Position numbers and translations under genes: made by a program
Source: Niabella ginsenosidivorans
GTDB lineage: Bacteria; Bacteroidota; Bacteroidia; Chitinophagales; Chitinophagaceae
DNA: 64,000 bases
Reading direction: 5' to 3'
Assembly (NCBI RefSeq): GCF_001654455.1
Contig: NZ_CP015772.1
Coordinates: 186,001 to 250,000, forward strand
Shown here: positions 1 to 8,166 of the stretch, in pieces
How the letters are laid out: the number at the start of each line of letters is the position of its first letter
Position numbering within the stretch: the stretch's first letter is position 1
The notes under the pieces: model-generated
What the model saw: the letters and a program-made list of their open reading frames with translations, nothing else
Told to the model about the DNA's origin: nothing
The model's database searches: none

Positions 1-1
1 C

Positions 2-1195
2 ATTACCGTTATCAACCCCTCTGATATAGCGCGCAAAGATGAACTGGTGGTTCTGAAAAGAGAATGGCTGAAAAAAAAGCTGCCTTTGCTCAGCAATGAT
101 CATTATGTTGTCATTGCAGATAAAGGCACACCACAGGTGGTGCAGTATGATGATATGGATGGAGATGGTAGCTGGGATGAAGCCGTGCTGTTGCTGGACC
201 TGGCCCCCGGCCAGCAGCGAACGCTGACAGCTACCGTTAGTGACCAGCCGGCTGCAGTAAAAGCGGTGGTGCGCAGTTATGTACGCCAGAAGCACCGGTT
301 GCCGGATAGCCGTTTTGGGGCAAATGTATTAACAGATACCATGCCTTACAACAATGCGCCTACAGATTTTTCCAAACAAAAGCTGCCGCCCTATTTAACG
401 GAAGGACCGGCATGGGAGAATGACAAAGTGGGCTTCCGGAAATATTTTGATACCAGGAATGCAAATGATATATGGGGAAAACGGGTGCCGCAAATGGTTT
501 TGGATGAGGTGGGCGCAGATCCTTCAAAGATCTATCATAACCTGGCAGACTGGGGTATGGACATTCTTAAAGTGGGTAAATCACTTGGCGCCGGAGCGCT
601 TGCCTTAAAACTCAGCATAAATGAAAAAGACACGCTGATCCGTTTTGGCAGTAATGTAAAGCAGGAAATTTACCGACAGGTAACAACAGGCCCGCTCCGT
701 TCTGTTTTCGAGGTCATTTATAAGGACTGGCAATACCTGCCCAACCAGGCGCCCATAACCGTTACAGAGCAGATCAGCATCTGGGGCGGGCAGTATTTTT
801 ATGAAAACAAGGTAAGTTTCAATACCGTTCCTGCCAATGCCTCCCTGGTTACGGGTACCATTGATTTTTACAGTAAAGAGGATCACAAGATCAGTAAACC
901 GGGGGTGGCCGGCTTATATACTTATGACCGGCAGAGTGAGCACAAGGATTTACTGGGATTGGGTATACTGACACCGGCAAAATATTTTAACGGCTATGGG
1001 CATATTGGAGCTATACCCGGCGACATCACCAATGTATTTACATTAGATATGAAGATCAGCCAGGAACAGCCAACTCTTTATCGTTATTATGTGGGCTGGG
1101 AGCTGTCAGATCGTGTCTTTGCAACCAAACAGGGTTTTGAGCGATTTATAGATAGCGAGGAGGTAAAATTCGGGAGGCCGGTAATTATCCGGTAG
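2..1195 (+). CDS. DUF4861 family protein, 5'-truncated by the window edge
   Basis: The reading frame is open from base 2, so the N-terminus lies outside the window; the GTG at 47 is internal. The visible part (about 397 residues) has the DUF4861 pattern: a DMDGDGSWDE stretch near the start, EGPAWENDKVGFRKYFD in the middle with a following RNANDIWGK, and a C-terminal YYVGWELSD segment. The family is known from secreted proteins in Bacteroidota polysaccharide loci, often beside pectin or uronate hydrolases; its biochemical role is not settled. The typical C-terminal segment is present, so the 3' end looks complete. No neighbouring carbohydrate gene is visible downstream, so any locus it belongs to must lie upstream of the window. 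Family assignment is fairly firm; function is unknown. Confidence 0.8.
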   Translation: MTVINPSDIARKDELVVLKREWLKKKLPLLSNDHYVVIADKGTPQVVQYDDMDGDGSWDEAVLLLDLAPGQQRTLTATVSDQPAAVKAVVRSYVRQKHRLPDSRFGANVLTDTMPYNNAPTDFSKQKLPPYLTEGPAWENDKVGFRKYFDTRNANDIWGKRVPQMVLDEVGADPSKIYHNLADWGMDILKVGKSLGAGALALKLSINEKDTLIRFGSNVKQEIYRQVTTGPLRSVFEVIYKDWQYLPNQAPITVTEQISIWGGQYFYENKVSFNTVPANASLVTGTIDFYSKEDHKISKPGVAGLYTYDRQSEHKDLLGLGILTPAKYFNGYGHIGAIPGDITNVFTLDMKISQEQPTLYRYYVGWELSDRVFATKQGFERFIDSEEVKFGRPVIIR

Positions 1196-1316
1196 AACCA
1201 TTTGTCAATCAGTTTACTGCAAAAGAACGTGTGGAGCTGATCAATCAAAAGTATATCCAATAATCACAGTTAAGTAAATTATTATGTAACCTGGACTAAA
1301 TAAAACGCCTGAATAA

Positions 1317-1556
1317 ATGACACTTCAGCAACAGGAATTATTAAACCGTATTACAATTATACCCGGATTAATGAGTGGGAAACCTACAATACGAGGTTTA
1401 AGGTTTCCGGTGGGGATATATTAGAAATGCTCGCAAGTGGAATAGGGAAAATGCTATTCTGGAACAACACCCGTTTTAGAAAGGGGCGATATTTCTGCCG
1501 CACTATTATATGCGTCTTTAAAAATGAAAAATACGGTTGTTATTCATGCGGCCTGA
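1317..1556 (+). pseudogene. DUF433 (VapB-like antitoxin) gene, frameshifted remnant
   Basis: From ATG 1317 the translation gives LLNRITIIPGLMSGKPTIRG, the standard opening of DUF433 proteins (a helix-turn-helix antitoxin family). After about 33 codons it stops at a TAG, but the next frame continues with DILEMLASG, a further shift gives ENAILEQHP, and a third gives GDISAALLYASLKMKNTVVIH before a TGA at 1556. At least three single-base shifts are needed, the first in a run of G where one G seems missing. This is a decayed gene, not a working antitoxin. It lies directly before the matching toxin remnant, as in intact DUF433/DUF5615 pairs. Confidence 0.75.
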
Positions 1557-1560
1557 ATAG

Positions 1561-1904
1561 GAAATCTGGCTGGATATGCATCTTTCTCCCATTATTGCAA
1601 AATGGATGAAGGAAGAAATCGGAATAGAAGTTAATCAGGCTGCATACTTAATTTCAATGCACTTTCTGATGTTGCTATTTACAATAAAGCAAGAGCCTAT
1701 GGAAACGTTATACTTATTTCAAAAGATGCTGATTTTCCGGAATTAATAAGTCGCCTTGGGGCGCCTCCCAAACTCATCAATCTCAGGATCGGCAATTGTG
1801 ACAATCGTTTTTTGTGGGAGAAACTAAAAGTACGTATTCACGAAATGATTGCCATACTGACAACAGATAGTATTGATATTATCGAATTGGAATTGGAACG
1901 GTAG
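1561..1904 (+). pseudogene. DUF5615 (PIN-like toxin) gene, frameshifted remnant
   Basis: The translation from about 1562 reads IWLDMHLSPIIAKWMKEE, a DUF5615 N-terminus with its conserved LDxxLSP motif. It then shifts frame near 1646-1650 and continues as NALSDVAIYNKARAYGNV and ISKDADFPELISRLGAPP up to a TAG at 1904. The SKDxDF motif is the second acidic signature of this PIN-like nuclease family. The start codon is also lost: the first codons read GAA TAG GAA ATC TGG. Known partners of this family are DUF433 antitoxins, and such a remnant lies just upstream. The last 85 or so codons are open, so most of the fold is still recognisable. Confidence 0.75.
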
Positions 1905-1919
1905 GTGCTGATCGGCGTT

Positions 1920-2525
1920 TTACCAGTCTTTCTCATTACTGATGCCATACTGGGATTTATCTTCAGAAATACGCTGTTGCGTATTCCGTTCCTTTTGTTC
2001 CAGTTTATCAAGCTGGTTCTGTGCCTGCTTTTGTTTCAACTTTGACTGCTGGGGTTTCTTTTGTTGATCCTCCTTATTATCATCTCCGCCGCCGCTTTGC
2101 TTCTTTTGTTCCAGTAATGCTTTTTGCAGGTTTTCCCGTGCATTCCTGTCGTTACTGTTCAGCCGCAAAGCATTCTTGTAAGCTTCAATACTTTCGGTCA
2201 ATTTGTTTTGATTAGAGTAAACCACGCCCGTGTTATAAAATGCACCGGAGCGCAGGGCATTATTTGTATTGGCAGCGTCACTTGCCAGCTGGTAGCTTTT
2301 AATAGCGTCTTCATACTTTTTAAGGCGGTAAAGCGCGTTCCCTTTATTTACAAGCGCTACATATTTAGCAGGCCCGTTAACTGCCTTGTCATATTCGGTA
2401 ACCGCTGCCTCCAGCTTTCCCTCTTTGAAAAATTCATTCCCTTTATTTACAGATTGGGCACCGTTATCCTGTGCAAACACAGGGATCGCAATACAGCTCA
2501 ACAATAAAATAAAATTGCTTTTCAT
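1920..2525 (-). CDS. batC: BatC-type TPR protein
   Basis: A 201-residue exported protein: signal peptide at residues 1-18 (MKSNFILLLSCIAIPVFAQ), three to four tetratricopeptide repeats over about residues 25-130 (pattern KGNALYRLKKYEDAIKSYQ), then a very polar Gln/Lys-rich tail with coiled-coil character. The start at 2525 was chosen because its ATG overlaps the stop of the upstream VWA gene as ATGA, and because the signal peptide begins there. In the Bat (Bacteroides aerotolerance) loci, BatC is the periplasmic TPR partner of the VWA proteins BatA and BatB. It is probably cotranscribed and translationally coupled with batB. Its 3' end faces the toxin remnant with only 15 bases between. Confidence 0.8.
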   Translation of the reverse strand: MKSNFILLLSCIAIPVFAQDNGAQSVNKGNEFFKEGKLEAAVTEYDKAVNGPAKYVALVNKGNALYRLKKYEDAIKSYQLASDAANTNNALRSGAFYNTGVVYSNQNKLTESIEAYKNALRLNSNDRNARENLQKALLEQKKQSGGGDDNKEDQQKKPQQSKLKQKQAQNQLDKLEQKERNTQQRISEDKSQYGISNEKDW

Positions 2526-3529
2526 GTTTCTTTTACTTTTTTGCCATCGGGCAGCAACTGCTCTGTGATCAATAATAATACCATTGCAGTTGCAAATACC
2601 CAAAAGTAATAGCTAAAGCTCATGAGGCTGGTATCTGCGGATACTTTTTTGTCAATTTGCGCCAACTGGGCATTGATTGCTTTAACAGCGGCATTGATAT
2701 CGGTCAGGTGCACATACACGCCCTTTGTATTGGCCGCAATTTCCTGCAGTTCCTTTTGATTGAGCTTTGAAATAACAGGTGCCCCGGTTGCCGGATCCAG
2801 CTTATTTCCGCCTGTGGAATCGTCCGGAATAAAGCTGCCTTCCGGGGATCCGATGCCAACCGTGTTCACCATTAAGCCATGTGTGGCTAATTCCTTTGAC
2901 AGCTTCAGTGCTTTTTCGTCGTGATCTTCCCCGTCGGAGATCAGGATCACTGCTTTGTATTTTGCTTCCCGTTCTCCAAAAGATTTAAGGCTTTGTTCCA
3001 GGGCATCGCCGATTACCGTTCCCTTTACAGGAACCACATCCGGGGAAGCATCGTCTACATACATCTGGGCCGACCCGTGATCTGCACTAATGGGCATTTG
3101 TATAAATGCCTTTCCGGCAAACCACACAAGCCCCACACGGTTATCAGGCATGGCATCCATCATTTGACTGATAAATTGTTTAGCCAACAGCAACCGGCTG
3201 GGTTTTACATCCTGTGCCAGCATGCTCTTGCTGAGGTCCAGGACAAAAACCACATCAATTCCCGCTCTTTTTATGCCATCGTCTCCGCCGGGCTTTCTAA
3301 GGCTCATCACACAAAAAACGCCCAGTAAAAAGGATAAACAGAGCAAAAAGAATTTGAAATTGAACCGGAAGGGGCTGTATCCCCTGATCATGGACTTTAC
3401 AAGCGCGGGCTCACCTATTTTTTTTATGGTTTTGCGCTTCCATTTTTTTACGGCAGCAAACAATACCAGAAAAAGCAGGACCGCTGTTGCCAGCCAGATA
3501 AAATAGATGTATTGAAATTCAAAATGCAT
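2522..3529 (-). CDS. batB: BatB-type VWA membrane protein
   Basis: A protein of 335 residues with two membrane segments near the N-terminus (about 8-26 and 50-70), a von Willebrand factor A domain at about 85-270, and a C-terminal membrane segment near 305-325. The MIDAS metal site is visible as DLSKSM (DxSxS), followed by the downstream Thr region (VKGTVIGDAL) and ISDGEDHD. I chose the ATG at 3529 (MHFEFQY) over an upstream TTG at 3550 because membrane segment 1 follows it directly, as in relatives. Known role: part of the Bat complex linked to aerotolerance and envelope stress in Bacteroidota. Here batA and batD are not adjacent, so this is a reduced batB-batC pair. Confidence 0.85.
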   Translation of the reverse strand: MHFEFQYIYFIWLATAVLLFLVLFAAVKKWKRKTIKKIGEPALVKSMIRGYSPFRFNFKFFLLCLSFLLGVFCVMSLRKPGGDDGIKRAGIDVVFVLDLSKSMLAQDVKPSRLLLAKQFISQMMDAMPDNRVGLVWFAGKAFIQMPISADHGSAQMYVDDASPDVVPVKGTVIGDALEQSLKSFGEREAKYKAVILISDGEDHDEKALKLSKELATHGLMVNTVGIGSPEGSFIPDDSTGGNKLDPATGAPVISKLNQKELQEIAANTKGVYVHLTDINAAVKAINAQLAQIDKKVSADTSLMSFSYYFWVFATAMVLLLITEQLLPDGKKVKET

Positions 3530-3617
3530 GTGCCTGATAAAGTTACCCAATTGACGGGTTTAAAAAGCTGAAAAGACGCTGCCTTATCAACTTGTTAACA
3601 TTTAAAAGGCCTTTCTG

Positions 3618-4487
3618 TTACATTTTTCCTTCAAAAAAGCCCAATTGTTTTAAAATAGCTTTCAGCATTCTCAATCGTACAGTGCTCATGTCATAATCAG
3701 GATCGGGCGACTCTACGTTCAGCACAAAGAAATAGGGATGCCGGTTCTCTTCGATCCAGCCAACCACCCAGCCCAGGGCATGATCTTTATCTGTGGTGCC
3801 CCAACCGGTCTTATAAGCCAGCTTATAGTTGGCATTGTCTTCAAACAACATGGCATGTTTTACTTTTTCCTGGTATAATTTGAAAAAGGGCAGCTCATTA
3901 AAGTACAGTTTCTTTACAAAGCCCAGATTTTCATCGGGAGTGATCTTTAGTGTATTATCCAGCCAGAAGGTATCAATAGCGGATCTGATCCTGAATAAAG
4001 TATCTTTTTTACCGGAACCGTAATGCAGAGAATCCAGCCAGTATTGCATCGTATCTTTCCCGATACGGCGGGCCACCTCCTGGTAATAGGGAACTGCAGA
4101 TACACGAAAAGCCTGGTACATGTTCAGGTCTTTGTTCCACTCCGCTACGGGCCGTTGTATACCGTCCCAGGGAATGACCATACTATCGCTTGAAATAATA
4201 CCTGTCTGCAGGCCAATGAGGGAATTAGCAATTTTAAAGGTGCTGGCCGGCAGGTAAGCACTATCGCGATAACGGGCCAGGTTATAAACCGTAAACTCGC
4301 CGGTTCCGTTGTCCAGCAGCGCAAAACAACCGGTCAAATGGTTCTCATCAAAATATTTTTTAAGGGAATCGTCTTTTTTTACATTGTTTTGTGTACAGGA
4401 GTATAATAATATTGAACTGATGACCAATATTATACCTGACGCGCATCTATTGTTCCTCCATCCGGGCAAACCAGCTATCTTCTTCAT
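3618..4487 (-). CDS. Class D (OXA-like) beta-lactamase, lipoprotein
   Basis: A 289-residue protein. It has a signal peptide with a lipobox ending at Cys31 (LLYSC), so it is probably anchored in a membrane facing the periplasm. Class D serine beta-lactamase motifs are in order: S82-T-F-K85 (acylation serine and the lysine that is carboxylated in this class), S130-A-V, a Y156-G-S where most OXA enzymes have YGN, a tryptophan at 175 in the FWLDNTLKI segment, and K226-T-G with the WG after it. All catalytic positions are present except the third residue of the YGN motif. The gene stands alone, with nothing mobile beside it, so it looks like a resident chromosomal enzyme and not a recent acquisition. 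Substrate range cannot be told from sequence. Confidence 0.9.
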   Translation of the reverse strand: MKKIAGLPGWRNNRCASGIILVISSILLYSCTQNNVKKDDSLKKYFDENHLTGCFALLDNGTGEFTVYNLARYRDSAYLPASTFKIANSLIGLQTGIISSDSMVIPWDGIQRPVAEWNKDLNMYQAFRVSAVPYYQEVARRIGKDTMQYWLDSLHYGSGKKDTLFRIRSAIDTFWLDNTLKITPDENLGFVKKLYFNELPFFKLYQEKVKHAMLFEDNANYKLAYKTGWGTTDKDHALGWVVGWIEENRHPYFFVLNVESPDPDYDMSTVRLRMLKAILKQLGFFEGKM

Positions 4488-4507
4488 TTGGAATTTGTTA
4501 ATGCTGG

Positions 4508-4515
4508 CAAAAGTA
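4508..4515 (-). promoter_or_regulatory. Candidate -7 element of the class D beta-lactamase gene
   Basis: On the minus strand the sequence reads TACTTTTG, a match to the Bacteroidota -7 consensus TAnnTTTG, 20 bases before the ATG at 4487. I see no clear TTTG at the expected -33 distance, so this rests on the -7 match alone. Confidence 0.4.
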
Positions 4516-4686
4516 CGTACCTTTTATTAGTGTTGCGTCAGGTAAAATGTATTGTTTAAGGGAGGCCGCATATCCTTCTGTCTGTAATACAGATCAGCGG
4601 ATTTATTGTTGCCGGTATTCAACATCGGGTCATTTTAATAGTTTTCTGGCACCGGAATTGCCTGTTTAAATAGATAGCTAGTTCAA

Positions 4687-5259
4687 ATGCAGTCGGTTAT
4701 AGCATATAAAAGAGATGATTTCAACAGGTACCAGCTGATACTGGATCTGCCTCCGGCAATAAAAAAACGCTTTGCGAACGCCCGGGCAAAACTGGATGCA
4801 CTTTTCAGGGGTATAACCCTTCCCGGCGGTCATCCGTTTATTTATCTCGCTGCTTTTTCCGGCTATGAAACAAAAGAAACAAGCTGGTTAAGTGAGTTGC
4901 ATAAAGTGGCGCTGGGAATGATGCCTTTTAAGGTACACCTGAAGAATTTTGCATTAGGAAACGGGGATGAGCTCTATATAGATATTGCTGAAAAAATTGT
5001 AATTCAAAAGATCATAGAGAAAATAAGCAGGATTCAGCATCACTGGAGCGATGCCCGGCTGAACCCGCTGCCAAGGATCACCCTGGTTAAAGGCTTGTAT
5101 CACTGGCAACTGGAAAAATGCTGGCCTTATTTTGAAAAGGAAGTTTTCAGGAGCAGTTTTATAATGAACCGGATGCTGCTGTTAAAACAAATGCCCGGAT
5201 TCCGGTCCTGGCAGATTGAACGATCTTTTCTCTTTGAAAACCAGTTTATACAGGAATAG
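4687..5259 (+). CDS. 2H-phosphoesterase-like (2'-5' RNA ligase fold) protein, degenerate motifs
   Basis: A 190-residue cytoplasmic protein whose layout resembles the 2'-5' RNA ligase / 2H phosphoesterase family: YQLILDLPP at the start, a first motif region GGHPFIYLAAF, the central FKVHLKNFALG strand, and a second motif region PRITLVKG followed by KCWPYFEKE. The catalytic HxTx signatures are altered: the first reads H-P-F-I and the second has Arg where the second His belongs (P-R-I-T-L). If the family call is right, it may not be an active phosphoesterase. It ends at 5259, touching the stop of the convergent gene. Fold assignment is by pattern only. Confidence 0.5.
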   Translation: MQSVIAYKRDDFNRYQLILDLPPAIKKRFANARAKLDALFRGITLPGGHPFIYLAAFSGYETKETSWLSELHKVALGMMPFKVHLKNFALGNGDELYIDIAEKIVIQKIIEKISRIQHHWSDARLNPLPRITLVKGLYHWQLEKCWPYFEKEVFRSSFIMNRMLLLKQMPGFRSWQIERSFLFENQFIQE

Positions 5260-6441
5260 CTATACTTTAATATAGATCTTTCTTTTATCCATCCACCAGG
5301 CAATGGCCCACATCAGCAGGATCACACAGATGGCATAAAGCAGCGAACCATTTTCTTTGGCGCCGGGTGTATGTACCAGTACTTTTGTATAGAGCCAGTT
5401 CCAGGGTGTTACTCCGTCTTTCGTTTTAAACAGGGCAGCAGTTTTTGGGAAAAAGGCGCTTAATGCAAAAATGAAAAGAGGGTTTTTGCCAAACACCTCG
5501 AAAAAACTGGCCAGGAACCCCCTGCTGCCTTTTATTTCAATAAAGTAGATCATTACACAAAGGGTCAGGAGGGCTAACCCCGTTGTGTATACCGTATAAG
5601 AACTGGTCCATATTTTTTTATTGACAGGAAAGACCATATCCCAGCAAAAACCTGTTACCAGTAGGCCAACAGCCGCTACAAACAAAACGGTCAGCATTTT
5701 GAACATCGGGTTGCGGTAGTCGTTCTTATCGGTCAGGTCTTTTGGTATTTCAGCACTGCTGTTCCTGATATATATTCCTACAAAATACCCGAAAACGATC
5801 TGCACAATAGCAGCCATTGTGCTTGCGATCCCTTCAGGGTCAAAAGGCACCCCCTCCCCTTTATACATGTGAGGTATATGCAGGATGGCTTTATCTACAT
5901 TGGTGCCAAACCATCCGTTAAGGCTGTAAGGGTCCGATGGGTTACCCAGTATACACAGCGCCCAGTAGGCTAAAAGCAATATCAGGCAAAGGAAATAAGC
6001 CGCCCTGGGTTTCAGATAGTATACAATAACCGATGCAAAAAAGTAGCAGACAGCAATACGCTGCAGCACCCCGAAGATCCGGACCCCGCTTGTAGGACTG
6101 CTGACCCACCTGATGAATTGCAGCGAACCCTCATTCCACCGGACAAAGGGATACCAGTTCAGAAAAAGCCCGATTCCAAAGATCATCAGGGTTCTTTTGA
6201 TCACCTTTTTCCAGAATTCCGCAGGGCCGGCCTGTTGTAAACGGGGAATTACAAAGGAGAGCGCATTGCCCACCGCAAACAGGAAAAAGGGAAAAACAAG
6301 GTCTGTGGGAGTAAGCCCGTGCCAGGGAGCATGTTCTAAAGGAGCATAAATATGAGCCCAGCTTCCGGGGTTATTTACCAGGATCATCAAACAAACCGTG
6401 GCGCCCCTGAAAACATCAAGCGATCGGTATCGAATCTTCAT
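5260..6441 (-). CDS. NagX/HGSNAT-type membrane acyltransferase (DUF5009 family)
   Basis: A 393-residue polytopic membrane protein with about ten to eleven hydrophobic segments. It starts RYRSLDVFRGATVCLMILVN, then has HAPWHGLTPTDLVFPFFLF; these are the signatures of the family that includes heparan-alpha-glucosaminide N-acetyltransferase and bacterial NagX. The histidine in the HAPWHG loop is the likely acetyl acceptor in the eukaryotic enzyme. In Bacteroidota such genes are often found with amino-sugar metabolism and are thought to move acetyl groups across the inner membrane to glucosamine. No amino-sugar gene is adjacent here. A 16-bp sequence 13 bases upstream of the start also occurs before the rhamnosidase gene at 40.9 kb. 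Confidence 0.8.
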   Translation of the reverse strand: MKIRYRSLDVFRGATVCLMILVNNPGSWAHIYAPLEHAPWHGLTPTDLVFPFFLFAVGNALSFVIPRLQQAGPAEFWKKVIKRTLMIFGIGLFLNWYPFVRWNEGSLQFIRWVSSPTSGVRIFGVLQRIAVCYFFASVIVYYLKPRAAYFLCLILLLAYWALCILGNPSDPYSLNGWFGTNVDKAILHIPHMYKGEGVPFDPEGIASTMAAIVQIVFGYFVGIYIRNSSAEIPKDLTDKNDYRNPMFKMLTVLFVAAVGLLVTGFCWDMVFPVNKKIWTSSYTVYTTGLALLTLCVMIYFIEIKGSRGFLASFFEVFGKNPLFIFALSAFFPKTAALFKTKDGVTPWNWLYTKVLVHTPGAKENGSLLYAICVILLMWAIAWWMDKRKIYIKV

Positions 6442-6453
6442 TTTATTGAAATA

Positions 6454-6469
6454 AACAGTTAAAGTACAA
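6454..6469 (-). promoter_or_regulatory. 16-bp motif shared with the GH78 gene (promoter-like)
   Basis: The minus strand reads TTGTACTTTAACTGTT here, 13 bases upstream of the acyltransferase ATG. The same 16 bases occur on the minus strand at 40904-40919, 30 bases upstream of the rhamnosidase ATG. TACTTTAA differs from the TAnnTTTG -7 consensus at its end, so it may be a core promoter variant or a binding site. Confidence 0.35.
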
Positions 6470-6648
6470 ATTATATTTCTAAAATAAATAATTATGTTTT
6501 ATTAATATTGCACAGCTCAGGCAAGAAAAACGGAACCGGAATCAGAACTGATCGTAGTATTGGCTGTTTTTGTAACAGGAATAGCTTTACGGTAAAACTG
6601 TTGATGAAGGCCGGTTAATATAGCATTCAATTTTATCAGGATAATAAT

Positions 6649-7701
6649 ATGTCAAAGACAATCATCATTACCGGGGGAGCCGGATTTATAGGATCGCATG
6701 TGGTGCGCCTGTTCGTAACAAAATATCCAGATTATAAGATTATTAATCTGGATGCGCTCACCTATGCAGGTAACCTTGAAAATTTAAAAGATATAGAGCA
6801 GCAGCCGAATTATATTTTTGAAAAAGCCAATATTGTCAATGCAGAAGAAGTAGCAGCGCTATTTAAAAAATACCAGCCGGATGGGGTCATTCACCTGGCC
6901 GCCGAAAGTCACGTGGACCGCTCTATTACCTCGCCACTGGATTTTGTTTACACCAACGTGATCGGCACGGTCAACCTTTTGAATGCGGCAAAGGAATTGT
7001 GGAAAGACCATTACGAGGGCAAGCGGTTTCACCATGTGTCTACGGATGAAGTATATGGGGCATTAGGTGCAACCGGGTTATTTACAGAGGAAACCAAATA
7101 TGACCCGCACTCCCCGTATTCTGCTTCCAAAGCGGCTTCTGATCACTTTGTATACGCCTATTCGGATACCTATGGATTACCCGTTGTACTAACCAACTGT
7201 TCCAATAATTACGGCCCCAACCACTTTCCTGAAAAGCTGATACCGCTGATGATCCACAATATCATCAATAATAAACCCCTGCCGGTGTATGGCGATGGGA
7301 AGTATACCCGCGACTGGCTGTATGTGATTGACCACGCCCGTGCCATTGACCTGGTGTTCCATAAAGGTAAAAACGGGGAAAAATATAATGTAGGAGGCTT
7401 TAATGAATGGCAGAATATTGACCTGGTAAAACTGCTGTGTAAGCAAATGGATGAAAAACTGGGCCGGCCTGCCGGAACCAGTGAGCAGCTGATCACTTTT
7501 GTAAAGGACCGGCCTGGTCATGATCTGCGTTATGCCATTGACGCTACCAGGATCAATAAGGAACTGGGGTGGGCCCCTTCCGTAACCTTTGAAGAAGGGC
7601 TTTCCAGAACCATTGACTGGTTCCTGGAAAATAAAGAGTGGCTGAACAATGTAACCAGCGGGGAGTATCAGCAGTATTATAAGAAACAATATGCAGACTA
7701 A
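6649..7701 (+). CDS. rfbB: dTDP-glucose 4,6-dehydratase
   Basis: A 350-residue cytoplasmic short-chain dehydrogenase of the extended type. It makes dTDP-4-keto-6-deoxy-glucose from dTDP-glucose, the branch point to rhamnose and to amino-deoxy sugars. Seen: the NAD-binding GGAGFIG at residues 9-15, the HVSTDEVYG segment with T132-D133-E134, and the YxxxK pair Tyr157/Lys161, all specific to RmlB-type dehydratases. Length fits the family. It opens the surface-sugar cluster; the next gene starts 3 bases after its stop, so the two are almost certainly cotranscribed. No amino-acid replacement at catalytic positions is apparent. Confidence 0.95.
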   Translation: MSKTIIITGGAGFIGSHVVRLFVTKYPDYKIINLDALTYAGNLENLKDIEQQPNYIFEKANIVNAEEVAALFKKYQPDGVIHLAAESHVDRSITSPLDFVYTNVIGTVNLLNAAKELWKDHYEGKRFHHVSTDEVYGALGATGLFTEETKYDPHSPYSASKAASDHFVYAYSDTYGLPVVLTNCSNNYGPNHFPEKLIPLMIHNIINNKPLPVYGDGKYTRDWLYVIDHARAIDLVFHKGKNGEKYNVGGFNEWQNIDLVKLLCKQMDEKLGRPAGTSEQLITFVKDRPGHDLRYAIDATRINKELGWAPSVTFEEGLSRTIDWFLENKEWLNNVTSGEYQQYYKKQYAD

Positions 7702-7704
7702 CAT

Positions 7705-8166
7705 ATGAGACTTACTTTTTTAATAATCTGTACATTAATAACACATGCTCTTTATTCTCAAACGGTAGTATATGGTCCTGAGGTTAGTAAAGAGCAGAAA
7801 AAGCTGATTGATGAATTTGTTGATGTGAGTGGCTTTAAAAAGGCGCTTATAGAAGCAGCAAATATGCGGGTTTTTGTGAAAGCTATGGAAGCAAATAAAG
7901 AACATCCGGAGGCAATTTCAAAGGCGGATGCTGCCAGAATATTGAGAAGTATTTATGATAGTTATAATTACAAAGAGAAATATTATACGGAGTTTTCCAC
8001 TGTTACAGAAAAAGAATTAAAGTCATTGATCAAACTCTATAAGGACAATCCATCTTTATCGGAGCGCGGGCAATACATTTTTTGTTCGGTAACACTATTT
8101 CATAACCTGGAGAATGAAATAGAAAATGAAATAAAAACGGTTCTTCAAAATAAAGATAAAAAATGA
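7705..8166 (+). CDS. Exported protein of unknown function inside the dTDP-sugar operon
   Basis: A 153-residue protein that I do not recognise with confidence. Residues 1-18 ([18 protein letters not shown]) form a signal peptide; the mature part is mostly helical and charged, ending in a Lys-rich tail. It recalls loosely the small helical DUF2059-type exported proteins, but I see no decisive motif. It begins 3 bases after rfbB and its stop overlaps the rfbA start as ATGA, so it is translated within this operon even though it is secreted and its neighbours are cytoplasmic. Its reading frame is intact and codon use does not differ visibly from the neighbours. Confidence 0.7.
   Translation: MRLTFLIICTLITHALYSQTVVYGPEVSKEQKKLIDEFVDVSGFKKALIEAANMRVFVKAMEANKEHPEAISKADAARILRSIYDSYNYKEKYYTEFSTVTEKELKSLIKLYKDNPSLSERGQYIFCSVTLFHNLENEIENEIKTVLQNKDKK

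Noticed and set aside
1171-1263. A second reading frame after the DUF4861 stop (EPFVNQFTAKERVELINQKYIQ) that looks like a protein C-terminus.
   Set aside because: Only about 30 codons, overlaps the end of the gene upstream, and no family can be named; could be chance.
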